DNA of 64,000 bases, taken from positions 258,001 through 322,000 of the forward strand of contig CANXME010000298.1 in assembly GCA_948144175.1 (NCBI GenBank), given 5' to 3'. The notes below the pieces were generated by a model. That model saw only the letters and a list, made by a program, of their open reading frames with translations. It ran no database searches and was not told the origin of the DNA. Positions 53,901 to 64,000 of this stretch are shown here, one piece after another (the first letter of the stretch is position 1; each line of letters starts with the position of its first letter). This DNA comes from Closterium sp. NIES-65 (lineage: Eukaryota > Streptophyta > Zygnematophyceae > Desmidiales > Closteriaceae). The position numbers were made by a program, and so were the translations under genes.

Positions 53901-55244
53901 TAGCAGCAAGGATAGCATCAAAGTCAAGATCAAAGATAGCAACCCCGGCCTTAGTCAGATCTCCCCAGCGAGGGATCTCTGACGCTACAGGGAACTGGCA
54001 ACGCCACGCGTCCGTCAAGCGACCAAAGCAGCGCTGGGTGGAGTGCGGGCCTCCGCACTGCTCACCAGCGCGGTCGCCGGTACGGAGGACGTAAGCGCAG
54101 GGACCAAAACCCCCACCGCGCTGACGCGCACTGTACCAGTCATGAAGCTGCTGAGGGGACAGGGTCACACCACTCCGTTGCTGCTGCTGGCGTTGACCAC
54201 CACCGGCGCCACTCCTCTGCGCAGAGTCGCGACCCGCTCCACCACCGCCGCCTCCGCCGCCTCCGCCGCCTCCTCCACCTCCGCCTCCTCCACTACCTCC
54301 GCCGCCTCTGCTCCCTCCGCCACCTCCACCGCCTCTGCCGCCTCCACTACTGCCGCCGCCGCCGCCACCCCCGGCACCACTCCCACCACCACCCCCACTC
54401 CCTCCACTGCCTCCACTACCACCTCCACCGCCCCCTCCAGCCCCTCCAGCGCCCTTGCCCCCCTTGCCCTTGCCGGTGCGGCATCTCCCGCTCGGGGCAG
54501 ACGCAGCGCCGACCGACTCGAAACCAACGAGGTCGGCCGCAGCAGCAGAGGCAAAAGAGGGCAAGAGGGGGGAGGGAGAACACCCCTCAAAGATGGGGGT
54601 GCGAGGGTCACAACGAGAGGCTCCTACAACGACTATGCTCTTCTCTATCGCTAGGAGGGCCTTCTCGAGGAGGTCAACTGTGAGATTGGTGGGGCAAACT
54701 GAGAGGAAGTGGTCCCTGACTACGTGGAGAGAGTCAGGGAGCCGGGTGACTATGTAGTAGAGGGTGATGTACATGGGGGGGGGTTCTTGGCGCAGAACTT
54801 AGCAGGAAGCGCAGCGTGGTAGCGAGTGTCACTAGTGCGGAGGTGCGTAATGAGGTCAGCAACTGTGGGAAAGGTAGCAAGGTCAGGGAAGAGGTACGGT
54901 AGCATGAGGCGGCTCAGTGCAGCAGTGGCAGGGGAAGAGTAGCGTGCAACTACAGCGTCGTACAAGGTCTGAGCACTCTTGTACTGGCTAAAGTGTGCAC
55001 ACTAAGTGGTCGGTAAGTGGTGGCGCACAGCAAGGCGAGCAGCATCATCGCGCGTGGCCCTTTGTGAGCAAACTGTGGCATCAGCATCAGCACTAGGGGC
55101 AGGGGAGGCACAAGAAGTGAGGTCAAATAGGGAGAGGCCGTCTGCCCTTTTGCATTGACGAAACAGCAGGAGGTCATCGTCCCAGACCTCAAAGTCAATG
55201 GCACGGCCCTCAGCATCAAAAGTGAGGACACTGGGGGTAGCCAT
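50974..55244 (-). pseudogene. Copia E gag-pol, decayed
   Basis: gag ATG at 55244 (MATPSVLTFDAEGRA). Stop near 55002 and a frameshift at a G run near 54775-54790. Then a clean 639-codon stretch to 52855: YIVTRLPDSLHVVRDHFLS, a Gly-rich tract, altered zinc motif CAYVLRTGDRAGEQCGGPH, protease FTLDSDASRSFFRD (the usual DSGAS is DSDAS, likely inactive), pre-integrase HHRLGHPSLPRLRG and integrase MDVWGS. Integrase HSDRGGEF and SPQQNGIVERRIG follow after a stop. A deletion near 52575 removes the integrase C-terminus. Linker and RT N-terminus (WIFRVKRPLSSPSVFKARYV) end at 50974. Confidence 0.87.
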
Positions 55245-55259
55245 GATTGCAGTGGCCTA

Positions 55260-56200
55260 GGAGGAAGTGAGCTCACTAGTCCGAGGAAGGAGGGGCCGGG
55301 GAGCACCGGTAGGAACAGCAGCTGCTAGACAGTAGGGCGGCTCGGTGGCTTGGCGGCAGAGCGGCTCGGCTGCAGGCCGGCTCGGCTGCGGGGCGGCTCG
55401 GCGGTAGGGCGGCTCGGCTGCTAGGTGGCTCGGCGGCAGGGCGGCTCGGTTGTTGGGCGGTTCGGCTGTTCGGCAGGCGGGTGGCTCGGCTGCTGTGCAT
55501 CTCGGCCGCTAGGGTAGGGTGACGGGGCCGCGGGTCGCTGGTGGTGACGGGGCCGCAGGTGGCGACGGGGCCGCAGGTGGCGACGGGGCCGCAGGTGGCG
55601 GCCGCAGGTGGCAACGGGGCCGCAGGTGGCAACGGGGCCGCAGGTGACGACGGGGCCGCAGAGGGCCCTAAATAGGGCTGTAGCGGGGCCGTAAAGGGGC
55701 TAGACGGGGCCGTAAAGGGGCCAGACGGGGCCGAGGAGGGGCCTAGGCGGGGCCGCAAAGGGGCCGTAAGGGGCCTAGGCGGGGCCCTAAGGGGCCAGAC
55801 GGGGCCGCGGAGGGGCCTAGGCGGGGCCGTAAGGGGCCTAGGCGAGGCCGTAAGGGGCCAGACGGGGCCGCGGAGGGGCCTAGACGAGGCCGCGAAGGGG
55901 CCGTAAGGGGCCTACGCGGGGCCGTAAGGGGCACGACGGGGCCGCGGAGGGGCCTAGGCGGGGCCGTAAGGGGCCAGACAGGGCCGCGGAGGCGCCTAGG
56001 CGAAGCCGCGACGGGGCCATAAGGGGCCTAAGCGGGGCCATAAGGGGCTAGACGGGGCCGTAAGGGGCCGTAAGGGCGGCGCGAGGGGCCGTAGAAGGTG
56101 GCACGAGGGGCCGTAAGGGTGGCCAAAGGAGGGCGCTAAGGGCGGCTCGAGGCGCTACTCGGGTAGGAGCGAAGCGCGCTCCGGGCAGGAAAAAAAGATT
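55260..56200 (-). repeat. GC-rich tandem-repeat leader of copia E
   Basis: Two zones on the plus strand: GGCTCGGCGGCAGGGCG-type units (55330-55500) and GGGGCCGTAAGGGGCCTAGGC-type units (55520-56100), with a short CGCAGGTGGCGACGGGGC run between them. No gene is assigned. Confidence 0.85.
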
Positions 56201-56249
56201 CGTGGTGGGCCCTAGGCAGCATTCCCACTCAGGAACCTGCTCGATACCA

Positions 56250-56379
56250 TGACGATAAATGAGAACGGATGAATGAACTATGAAAGAGTTGGGTACAAGT
56301 ACTAACCCTAATTGGGTTGTACCCCTTATGGGCTACCCCACTACAGCCTACACAAATGTATAAGCTATAATGTTCAGAC
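56250..56379 (-). repeat. 5' LTR of copia E
   Basis: 130 bp; minus strand TGTCTGAACATTATAGC to ATTTATCGTCA, followed by the primer-binding site. Confidence 0.85.
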
Positions 56380-56909
56380 AAACAAATCTATACCCGTTTC
56401 AGATGGCAAATTGTTGGGCTGAGAAAAGCCCTTAGGATCAGTGCCCTAGATATTAGACTTTGTCTGTTTTTTTCAGAGTTTTTTTTATGAGTTGTCTGAA
56501 ATTTCAGCCTAATTTCATTTGTGTAGGCTGAGCCGCTGACTTGTGTCGGGGGTGCACTCTGCGAGCTTATTGGAGCAAAGTTTCCTGGAAGTTTCTTTTC
56601 GATATGACCACTTCTGAGATGGCAGTGGAGTGCCAGGACATGAGCAACGCACACTTCAACAACTGGGACATCCAAATACACTCGTTCGTCGAGAATATCT
56701 CCCAGTTACGCTAAGAAAATGGTTGCGTGATTTAAAGATTTCTAAGACAAAATCCCGTCACATGTAAGTTATTGCTAATGTGCTGTAAAGAATAGGCGAT
56801 TTTGATGCTGATTTGTTGTAAAAACATCTGCAGCATGCACTGCTATGAAATTGCGAATCTCCTGATTAGTGAAAGTTTTGTGCCGCACTGCCAGATGCTC
56901 ACATGCCAC
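56380..56909. other. Non-element DNA between copia E and copia F
   Basis: About 530 bp, AT-richer than its surroundings. A 97-codon minus-strand frame (56388-56681) has no recognisable motif and I do not call it. No match elsewhere in the window. Confidence 0.5.
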
Positions 56910-57039
56910 TATCAAACTTATATGCTATAATATGTGTAGGATGTACTGGGGTAGGCAATATAGGGTACAACACTTTTAGGTTTTCCTACTTGTACCCACC
57001 TACTTGCTACTTCATTCATTCCTCGTTCTTATTCTCACA
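56910..57039 (+). repeat. 5' LTR of copia F
   Basis: 130 bp beginning TATCAAACTTATATGC (TG changed to TA), with diverged core TAGGATGTACTGGGGTAGGC. The most decayed LTR of the family here. Confidence 0.8.
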
Positions 57040-57059
57040 TGGTTTCTGAGTAGGTTCCC

Positions 57060-57960
57060 TAGTGGGAACGATTTTTTTTTCAAGGGCCCACCACTATTTT
57101 TTTTCCTGCCCTGCCCGAAGCACGCTGCCGCGCCTTCCTGCCTTGCCGCGCGCCTCGCGCCTGCCTCACTTGCGCCGTTGAGCGCATGCCCTGCCGTCGC
57201 GGCCATGCCCGTCGCAGCCCTGCCTAACCCGCCACCCGTCGCGGCCCTGCTTTGCCAGCTGTCGCGGCCCTTCCCTGCCGCCCTAAGTCGCGGCCCTGCC
57301 CTGCCGCCCATGTCGCGGCCCCTGACCTGCAGCCGCCGTCGCGGCCCCTGCCCTGCAGTCGCTGTTGCGGCCCCCTGCCCTACAGCTGCCGTCAAGGATT
57401 CGTGGCGTGTAGCAGCCGTCGCGCCTGCTGCCGCCGTTGCGGCCCTGGTGCAGCCGTCGAGCCTTCAGCCGCCGTTGCGACCGCCGCCGTCGCCGCCGCT
57501 GAGGCCCCGCCGTCGCGCCTGCCCTGCTCGCCCCTGGTGAGCACCCACCCTAAGCGCGCCACCCGCGCCTGTCAGAATTATATATAACTGCATTTAGTTC
57601 TAGCTGTAGTGTAGTCATGCATTTGTTCTTGCTTGGTGGTGCACCCTTCCTGAACTATAACTTGTACTTGTTTCTCATATTGCATCATTCCCATTCTCGA
57701 CTTCTCCTTGCCACAACTATCTCGACTCCCCTTGGCCTAGGCTACTAAGCCTAGGCCCTACCTAAACCTAACTCCTACTACACTCATTATCTTGACAGCG
57801 CCTGCTTGCCGACTGCTCTCCCGAGCTGCGCCGCTCAGCCGAGCCGCTCCGCCCAGCCGAGCCGCGCCGCTCCGCCGGGTCATGCCGCCCATCCGAGCCG
57901 CGCCGCCCAGCCGAGCCGCGCCGCGCTGCCCTACTGAGCTGCGCTGCCCTGACCGCACTG

Positions 57961-57995
<35 letters not shown>

Positions 57996-58036
57996 TCTGC
58001 TGCTACTGCTACTATTGCTGCCACTGCTGCTACTGC
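57060..58036 (+). repeat. GC-rich leader of copia F
   Basis: Less regular than in the other copies: GTCGCGGCCCTGCC units (57190-57500), an AT-richer gap (57570-57790), then GCCGAGCCGC units and a CTG run (57960-58030). Confidence 0.75.
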
Positions 58037-58040
58037 CGCC

Positions 58041-61000
58041 ATGGCTAGCCCTACGGTTCTTACCTTCGATGCTGAGGGACGTGCTGTTGATTTCAATGTC
58101 TAGGTAGATGATCTGCAGCTGTTTCTTTAGTGCGATAGCAAGGACGGAGTCTCGCTTTTTGATCTCACGTCTGGCGCCTCTGCTGCACCTGCTGCCAATG
58201 CTGACAGTACAGTTCGCTCGCAGTGGACTACTCGTGACGCTGTTGCTCGCCTTGCTGTTCGTAGTCACTTGCCTTCTACTGAGCGTGCAAACTTTGGCGA
58301 GTACAAGACTGCTAATTCTTTGTATGACGCTGTCGTAGCGCGCTACTCCTCCCCTGCTACTGCTATCCTCAGCTGCCTCATGCTACCGTACCTGTTCCAT
58401 GACGTGGCCGCCTTTGACACAGTTGCTGACCTCATTACTCACCTCCGCACTAGTGACACCCACTACCACGCTGCCCTTCCCCCCGAGTTCTGCGCCAAGA
58501 ACCTCCCCCCCCCCATGTACATCACCCTCTTCTACCTAGTCACCCGTCTCCCTGACTCCCTTTCTTCAGTCAGGGACCACTTTGTCTCCCTTTGCTCCAC
58601 TACGCTCACTGTTGACGTGCTAGAAGAGTGCCTCACTGCAGCTGAGAAGAGTATAGTTGCTGTAGGTGCTTCTTGCGGCAACCCCCGCACCCAGTTCTTT
58701 GAGGGATGTTCCCCCGTTCCCCTTCTGCCCTCTGTTGCTTGTGCTGCTACTATTGACCTGCTTGGCACCGAGGAGGTCGGAGCTGCGTCTGCTCCTAGTG
58801 GGAGGCGCCACAGCAGCAAGGGCAAGGGGGGCAAGGGTGGTGAGGGGGATGGCGGGGGCAGCGGTGGTGACGGTGGAGGAGGCGGAGGGGGTGGGGGTGG
58901 AGGCAAGGGTGGTGGTGGGAGTGGGGGCGTCGGTGGTGGCGGTGGAGGTGGTGGAGGCAGCGGTGGTGGAGGCAGCGGCAGCAGCGGTGGAGGCGGTGGA
59001 GGTGGCAGAGGAGGTGGCAGAGGCGGGGGTGCTGGTCGGGGTGGAGCTGCGCAGCGTGGAGGCTTTGGCGGTAGCCAGCGCCAGCAGCAGCCGCGTTCCC
59101 GCGAGACCCCATCGCCTCAGCAGCTTCGTGAGTGGTACGCTGGGCGTGGGAGGTCTGGGGGTGCTGGTCCCTGCACGTACGTTCTCCGCACTTCCGGGCG
59201 CCGTGGGGAGACGTGCGGAGGGCCACACACGTCGCTGCGCTATTTCGGTCGCCTGTCTGACGCCTGGCGCGTCCAGTTTTCTGACGCCGCTGAGCTCCCT
59301 ATCTGGGCTGATCTGCTTAGGCAGAATGTTGATATCTCTGCTCTTTACTATGATGCTTCCTTGCTGCCATGTATGATGTGACTATTAGTGCTGAGGGTGA
59401 CTGTTATCTGTGTGTGCCGCCCGACCCAGGTATAGAGTCTACCGCTCTTGGTGCTGGTGAGGCTGCTACTCTAAGTGCTAGTGAGTCTGTCGCTCCAGGT
59501 GCTAGTGAGTCTGCTCTCTCTAGTACTGCGCCTGCTGAGGCCTTGCACACCTTCACACTTGACTTAGGTGCTTGTCGCTCTTTCTTTTGCGACAGCACCA
59601 TACTCACGTCGCTCAGTCGGCCAGTTGCAGTCTCCCTGGCGGACCCCTCTGGGGGTCCCGTCCTTGCGCACTCCTCCACGGTCCTGCCGTGTCCTGCTAT
59701 CCCGTCTGACTCATTGTCAGGTCTCCACCTCCCCTCGTTCTCTACGAACTTGGTGAGTAGAGCTGCCCTCCAGGATGCGTTGGTAGACCAGTTCACTCCT
59801 GGAGGTCAGCGGGTGACCCACTGTACGTGCTCCCGGACCGGTCGGCACCTGGCCACGTTTACCCGAGCTCCTCGCTCAAGTCTTTACATACTGACTACTG
59901 TGTCCCCTCAGGTAGCTGCGTCTACGTCTGCGTTTGCGTCAGGTCAGCTAGTGCCCCCCTGCTCGTGTCGCGCTGTGTCGCACCAGACTATCCTCTGGCA
60001 CCGCCATCTTGGTCCCCCCTCGGTGCAGCGCCTTCGTGGCGTGCACCGCCATGTCCTTGTCTCTCGTCTTCTCAGGGTTATCCCTCCCCTCCCTACCTCG
60101 CCTGCTCCTCCCTGTCTTCCTTGTGTCGAGGGGCGGCAGCGCGCCGCTCCTCACTCCTCGTTTCCCCCGACGTCTGCTCCCCTGCAGACCCTACACATAT
60201 ACGTGTGGGGCTCAGCCCGCGTCCGTGGACAAGACTGCGAGCGGTACTTTTTGCTGGTTGTTGACGACTACTCGCGTTACACCACGGTCTTCCCTTTGCA
60301 CACCAAGGGTGAGGTCCCTGATGTCTTGATCCCGTGGATCCGCGCTACCCATCTCCAGCTCCGCGAACGGTTCGGGACGGACTTTCCCGTCCTGCGTCTG
60401 CACTCTCACAGAGGTGGTGAGTTTTCCTCTAACTTCCTGCGGGACTTTTGTTGTGGGAAGGGCATTCGCCAGACGTTCACGCTCTTGGCCTCACCACGGC
60501 AGAATGGGATTGCTGAGCGCCGCATTGGATTAGTCATGGGGGTCGCTCGTACCTCCATGGTCCATGCGGCTGCCCCCCATTTTTTTGTGGCCGTTTGTGG
60601 TCTGTTACGCAATGGCGATGCATCAGCTCAACCCCTGGCCCCGTGTCTCCTTGCCGGAGACCTCGCTCACACTGCGTTGGACGGGGAAGGTTGGTGATGC
60701 GTCAGTGTTTCGGGTCAGGGGTTCTCGTGCCTTTGTCCGCGATACCACCGCGGATAAGCTCTCCACCTAGACTATTCCCTACGTCATCCTTGGCTTTGTC
60801 CCTGACGCGGCTGGCTCGCAGTTTTACCACCCCACCTCGCACCGTGTCCTGCCCTCTCAGGATGTCAGGTTCAACGAGCTGGTTCCCTTTACCGCCTCTT
60901 CCCCTACCACACTGCTTCTCTCCCCCCCCCGCTGCTCTTCCTTGCCCCAGGTCCTCCTCCGGTAGACCCCCTCAACCCTCAGGGTCCTGCTCCCTCAGGT

Positions 61001-61860
61001 GTGTCCCAGGTAGACGCTGTCGAGCATGTCGAGGTAGCGGTTGACTCTGTTGGTGCTGCTGAGGGTGCTGAGCCTGAGCGTGTGGAGCCTGGTGGTGCTG
61101 AGCCTGAGTGTGTGGAGCCCGGGGGTGCTGAGCCTGAGCATGTGGAGCCTGAAGGGGTGGTGCGCCTGAGTGTGTGGAGCCTGGGGGTGCTGAGCCTGAG
61201 CATGTGGAGTCTGGGGGTGCCGAGCTTGGGGTTGCTGAGTCTGAGGGTGTGGAGCCTAGGGGTGCTGAGTCTGAGGGTGCTGAGCCTGCGGTCACTGAGA
61301 CTGGGGGTGCTGAGTCTGCTGGAGTTCCTATGGGGGCTGCTCGCCCCACACCAGCTTCGTGAGTGGTTTGCTCGCCGCTGGGGATGCCAGCGAGGTGCTG
61401 CTGGAGGTGCTGGAGGTACTGCTGGAGGAGCTGGAGCTGTTGGAGCTGGAGGTGCTGCCCAAGCAGGAGCTGTTGGAGGTACAGCTAGTGCTGGAGCTGC
61501 TGGAGGAGCTGGAGACGCTGGTCCCTGAGGTGCTCGTACTGGAGGTACTGGAGCTGCTGGGGCTGGTGGTGCTGCCGGGGCTGCTACTGGAGGTGCTCCT
61601 GGAGCTGGAGCTGCTGGAGGTGCTGGAGCTGGTGGTGCTACGGGAGCAGGAGTTGGAGACCCTAGCGCTGGGGGTACTGGTGCTATCTCTGCTAGTTCTG
61701 GAGGTGCTGTGCGGTTGTGGTCGTACTTCGTTCCGCTTCTTCAGAAGGTTCTTCACCTCCCGCCTTCTACTGGTCCCACTCTTCCCTTATTGTGTACACC
61801 GCCTGCCCAGCCACAGCCGCAGCTAGAGCCAGCCTCTCCTCTGCCTGGTAGTGCTGCTAG
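58041..61860 (+). pseudogene. Copia F gag-protease-integrase remnant
   Basis: ATG at 58041 (MASPTVLTFDAEGRA), stops at about 58102 and 58127, then gag open from about 58130 to 59381 with YDAVVARYSSPA, Gly-rich tract and zinc motif CTYVLRTSGRRGETCGGPH. After a frameshift near 59360, protease FTLDLGACRSFFCD (DSGAS lost), pre-integrase, integrase YVWGSARV, HSHRGGEF and RQNGIAERRIG are readable. A further shift near 60580 and stops follow. The linker (60990-61860) is an expanded run of GAEPEHVEPGG-like repeats. Catalytic residues are altered, so it is long dead. Confidence 0.87.
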
Positions 61861-61879
61861 TGAAACCTCTCTTCTTCAT

Positions 61880-64000
61880 TTCCTCATTTCTTCACAGTCT
61901 TGTCGGCAGGTGACGGCTGCGAATAGCAGGCATCCTAGTTTTCGTTGATAGTCGCGTATACCGGCAGGCTTAAGTTGAGCGGAGGATCCTTTGTGACTTG
62001 CGGAGGTGTAGCGGTACGGTGTGGAGATAGCAGTTGGAGTTAATCCAAAGCGTTTGGCGATAGTGTCGGCGTATTTTGCGGCGCTGAGATGGATCGTGTT
62101 CTTGCTGTCGTGTATGTTGAGTCCTAGGTACTGCGTCACGGTTGATGAGACGGTAAGAGTAAGTCCCCCTGCAGTTTTTTTTAAACCAAGTTGTGATGCC
62201 ATCGGTCGAGCCGATGTAGAGTAGATCGTCCACGTAGACGATGAGCAGGATGTAGTCGGCTCCTTCTGTGAGGCGGTACATCCCTTGATCGTGCGGTAGT
62301 TGCCTGAATCCGATGCGGATTAGTCGGGCGTGTAGGTACTGTTGCCACAGTTTCAAGGCCTGTTTGATGTCGTACAGGGACTTTAGTAGCTAACAGACTT
62401 GATTGGGGTCTGTGTTGGAGCCGTGCGGTTGCTCGACGAAGATTTCAGCGTTGACGGGTGCGTAGAGAAAGGCGTTGGCGACATCTATTTGACGAAGCTT
62501 CTTCCGCTTCATGGCGGCTATCCGAGGAGAATCCGTAGTGAGGTATGCCAACTAACCGGAGCGAACGTTTCGGTGAAGTCTCGTCCGTGTTCTTGGTCGA
62601 AGCCACGTACAACCCAACGCGCCTTGAATTTGTCAATGGTTCCGTCTGCCTTTGTTTTCACGCGAAAAAACCAATTTTTCGGTGAGAATGGTCTTGTTTC
62701 GTGCCACCCTGATAGGTACAACCTTCCAGGTGTTGCGTTCTTCCAACACCTTTAACTCCTTGTCCATGGCTTCGCACCATTTTTCCCTGTGCTCCCCCTC
62801 CAGAGCCTGCTGAACTATTGCAGGCTCCTTAGGTGGCGCTGCTCCATGGACGCCGGTGACGAGTCCCAGTATCTGCAGCCCACTCTGTGTATAGGAGGGA
62901 AGATTTGCATCCCCGAGATAAGCTGTTTTGTCTACTGCTTCTGGATCAGGTAAGAAATTTGGCCCTATGCGTTCTGCTTCGTTGGTGTTGACTTGTGCGG
63001 GTGTAACGTAACTGTTGTCAGCGAGCTCGTAGAAGACTTCGACGTTGATGCTTTCGCGAGGGTTTTCATCATCCATTGGGATGCCCACCGAATAGTAGGG
63101 AAGAGGTCCGGCTTCTTTCGAAGCTCTGTCCACGTTCTGCTCGTCCCAGTCAGCTTCATATGCTGCCGAATTGAAGGCTTGGTCCCCACAAAATCCGCCT
63201 GTGACATCCTGTGAGGTTTCTAAGTTGTACAGGTATGTCGGGAGAGAGAGACGTTCGTAGAAGATCACGTCACGTGCTGCTACTGTTTCCTTTGTATGGA
63301 CGTCAAAGATTTTCAATGTGTTGTAGTGTTTTTTTATGCCCAGGTGTAGTCCCCACTGTGCGCGTTGGGAGAAGTGATTTGCTCGTGCAGCTGGGGGCCG
63401 GTACTGTACCATGCAGCCGAACACTCGTAACATTTTTGTGTTGCCCAATTATCCTGTCCACAGCACATGCGGCGATGCGTTGTTCGGGAGCGATGATGAC
63501 GAAAGCAAGTTGTGCAGCATGACAGCATGGTCCATCGCCTCAAGCCACTGGTGGTTGGGTAGCCGCATGCCACGCAACAGTTTGCACATGGTGTTCTGAA
63601 GGGTTTTGTTCATTCTTTCTGCCACGCCTTGCTGTTGATGGGCGTAGGGAAGGGAGATGAGCCTTTTGATGCCTCTTTCTGCCAGGTAGTCTTTGAACCT
63701 CTGGGACTGATATTCTCCTCCCCCGTCTGTTTGGAAGCTTTACAGCTTTGCTCCTGATTCTCGTTCTACTACTGGAAGCCAGGCGACGAAAGCTTCGAAG
63801 GCCATATCGCGACTCGGAAGATTGAGATGCAAGACGTATCGAGTGGCGGCGTTGATGAACGTGATGACGTAGTTATACGCTCCTTCTCCGGGTTCGCGAT
63901 TGTACAGTATGTCGGTGTACACCTTCTCCAGAGGCGCGCTTGGGTTGTGGTGAGAGACGAATGGCTGATGTGGTAAGTTGGCTTAGGGGCAGGTGAAGCA
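61880..64000 (-). pseudogene. Copia G, divergent copia family, integrase and RT remnant
   Basis: Minus strand, entering from the right edge. Integrase region with TDILYN, FINAATRYVLHL and MLRVFGCMVQYRPPAAR (63922-63390). A linker follows, then the RT start REKWCEAMDKELKVLEERNTW, frameshift near 62680, VKTKADGTIDKFKARWVVRGF, IDVANAFLYAPVNAEIF, the active site VYVDDLLYIGS (near 62230) and, after further shifts, TQYLGLNIHD and the start of the RNase H approach. It stops at about 61880 against copia F. It is not closely related to the short-LTR family or copia-1. Confidence 0.8.

Larger units (their letters stand above)
50974..56379 (-). mobile_element. Copia E, 3'-truncated short-LTR copia
   Basis: 5' LTR (56250-56379), initiator-Met-like primer-binding site (TGGTATCGAGCAGG, minus strand), GC-rich leader, gag, protease, integrase, linker and the first part of the RT, ending at RDYEL (50974). 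The missing 3' part may be represented by copia C (47888-48628), with copia D lying between. About 0.87 kb of RT is absent from both halves, so a simple insertion does not explain the layout. Confidence 0.8.
56910..61870 (+). mobile_element. Copia F, 3'-truncated short-LTR copia
   Basis: LTR at 56910-57039, a weak primer-binding site TGGTTTCTGAGTAGG, GC-rich leader, gag, protease, integrase and linker on the plus strand. It stops in the Pro-rich linker just before the RT, where the minus-strand copia G begins. No 3' LTR is in the window. Confidence 0.85.

Noticed and set aside
56388..56681. 97-codon minus-strand frame between copia E and F
   Set aside because: No recognisable motif and isolated; indistinguishable from a chance frame.

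Overview
The window is a stretch of nuclear DNA from a green-lineage (streptophyte) eukaryote, most likely a charophyte alga or an early-diverging land plant. The evidence is a plant-type TBL/PC-esterase gene, copia elements primed by a plant-like initiator-Met tRNA site, a MULE with a GT-AG intron, a hAT-like element, and a Ty3/gypsy element that carries a cytosine-5 DNA methyltransferase domain. From memory, such methyltransferase-bearing retrotransposons have been described in the charophyte Klebsormidium. The species cannot be fixed from sequence alone.

Only one host gene is visible: an intronless 898-codon TBL-like gene (11135-13831) with a signal-anchor, a very long repeat-built Pro/Ser/Thr-rich stalk and a C-terminal PC-esterase domain. 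Almost everything else is transposable elements.

Region by region. 1-9230: a copia pseudo-element on the minus strand, broken by a second minus-strand copia of another family (291-6682, 774-bp LTRs, target duplication GTCAG). 9240-11134: non-coding DNA upstream of the TBL gene. 13901-47049: a Russian doll. A hAT-like element (8-bp duplication GTCTCACC) holds a 32-kb MULE (14362-46608; 314-bp terminal inverted repeats; 9-bp duplication TTTTCTTTC). Inside the MULE, a tandem GGCGCC-repeat array is split by copia A (15709-22739, duplication CTGCT). The MULE transposase gene is split in frame by the methyltransferase-bearing gypsy (25644-40989, duplication CGC). That gypsy is itself split in frame by the young copia B (31989-39445, duplication ATTTC, LTRs identical as read). 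The MULE gene's 3' exon is partly duplicated around a copia 3' fragment. 47094-64000: a pogo/Tigger transposase relic, several rearranged copia pseudo-elements of the short-LTR family (C, D, E, F) and a divergent minus-strand copia (G) running off the right edge.

The strongest candidate for something undescribed is the gypsy element. Besides the methyltransferase domain between protease and reverse transcriptase, it has no conventional LTR pair. Its ends form split direct repeats (A1 - gag-pol - B1 - A2 - B2, with A = 586 bp and B = 208 bp). That layout is known from tyrosine-recombinase (DIRS/Ngaro/PAT) elements, yet this one encodes a DDE integrase. Removing the whole unit restores the MULE reading frame, so the arrangement arrived as one insertion. 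A second candidate is the array of TTTGGCGC/GGCGCCAAA palindromes, E2F-like sites, in the MULE upstream of its transposase.
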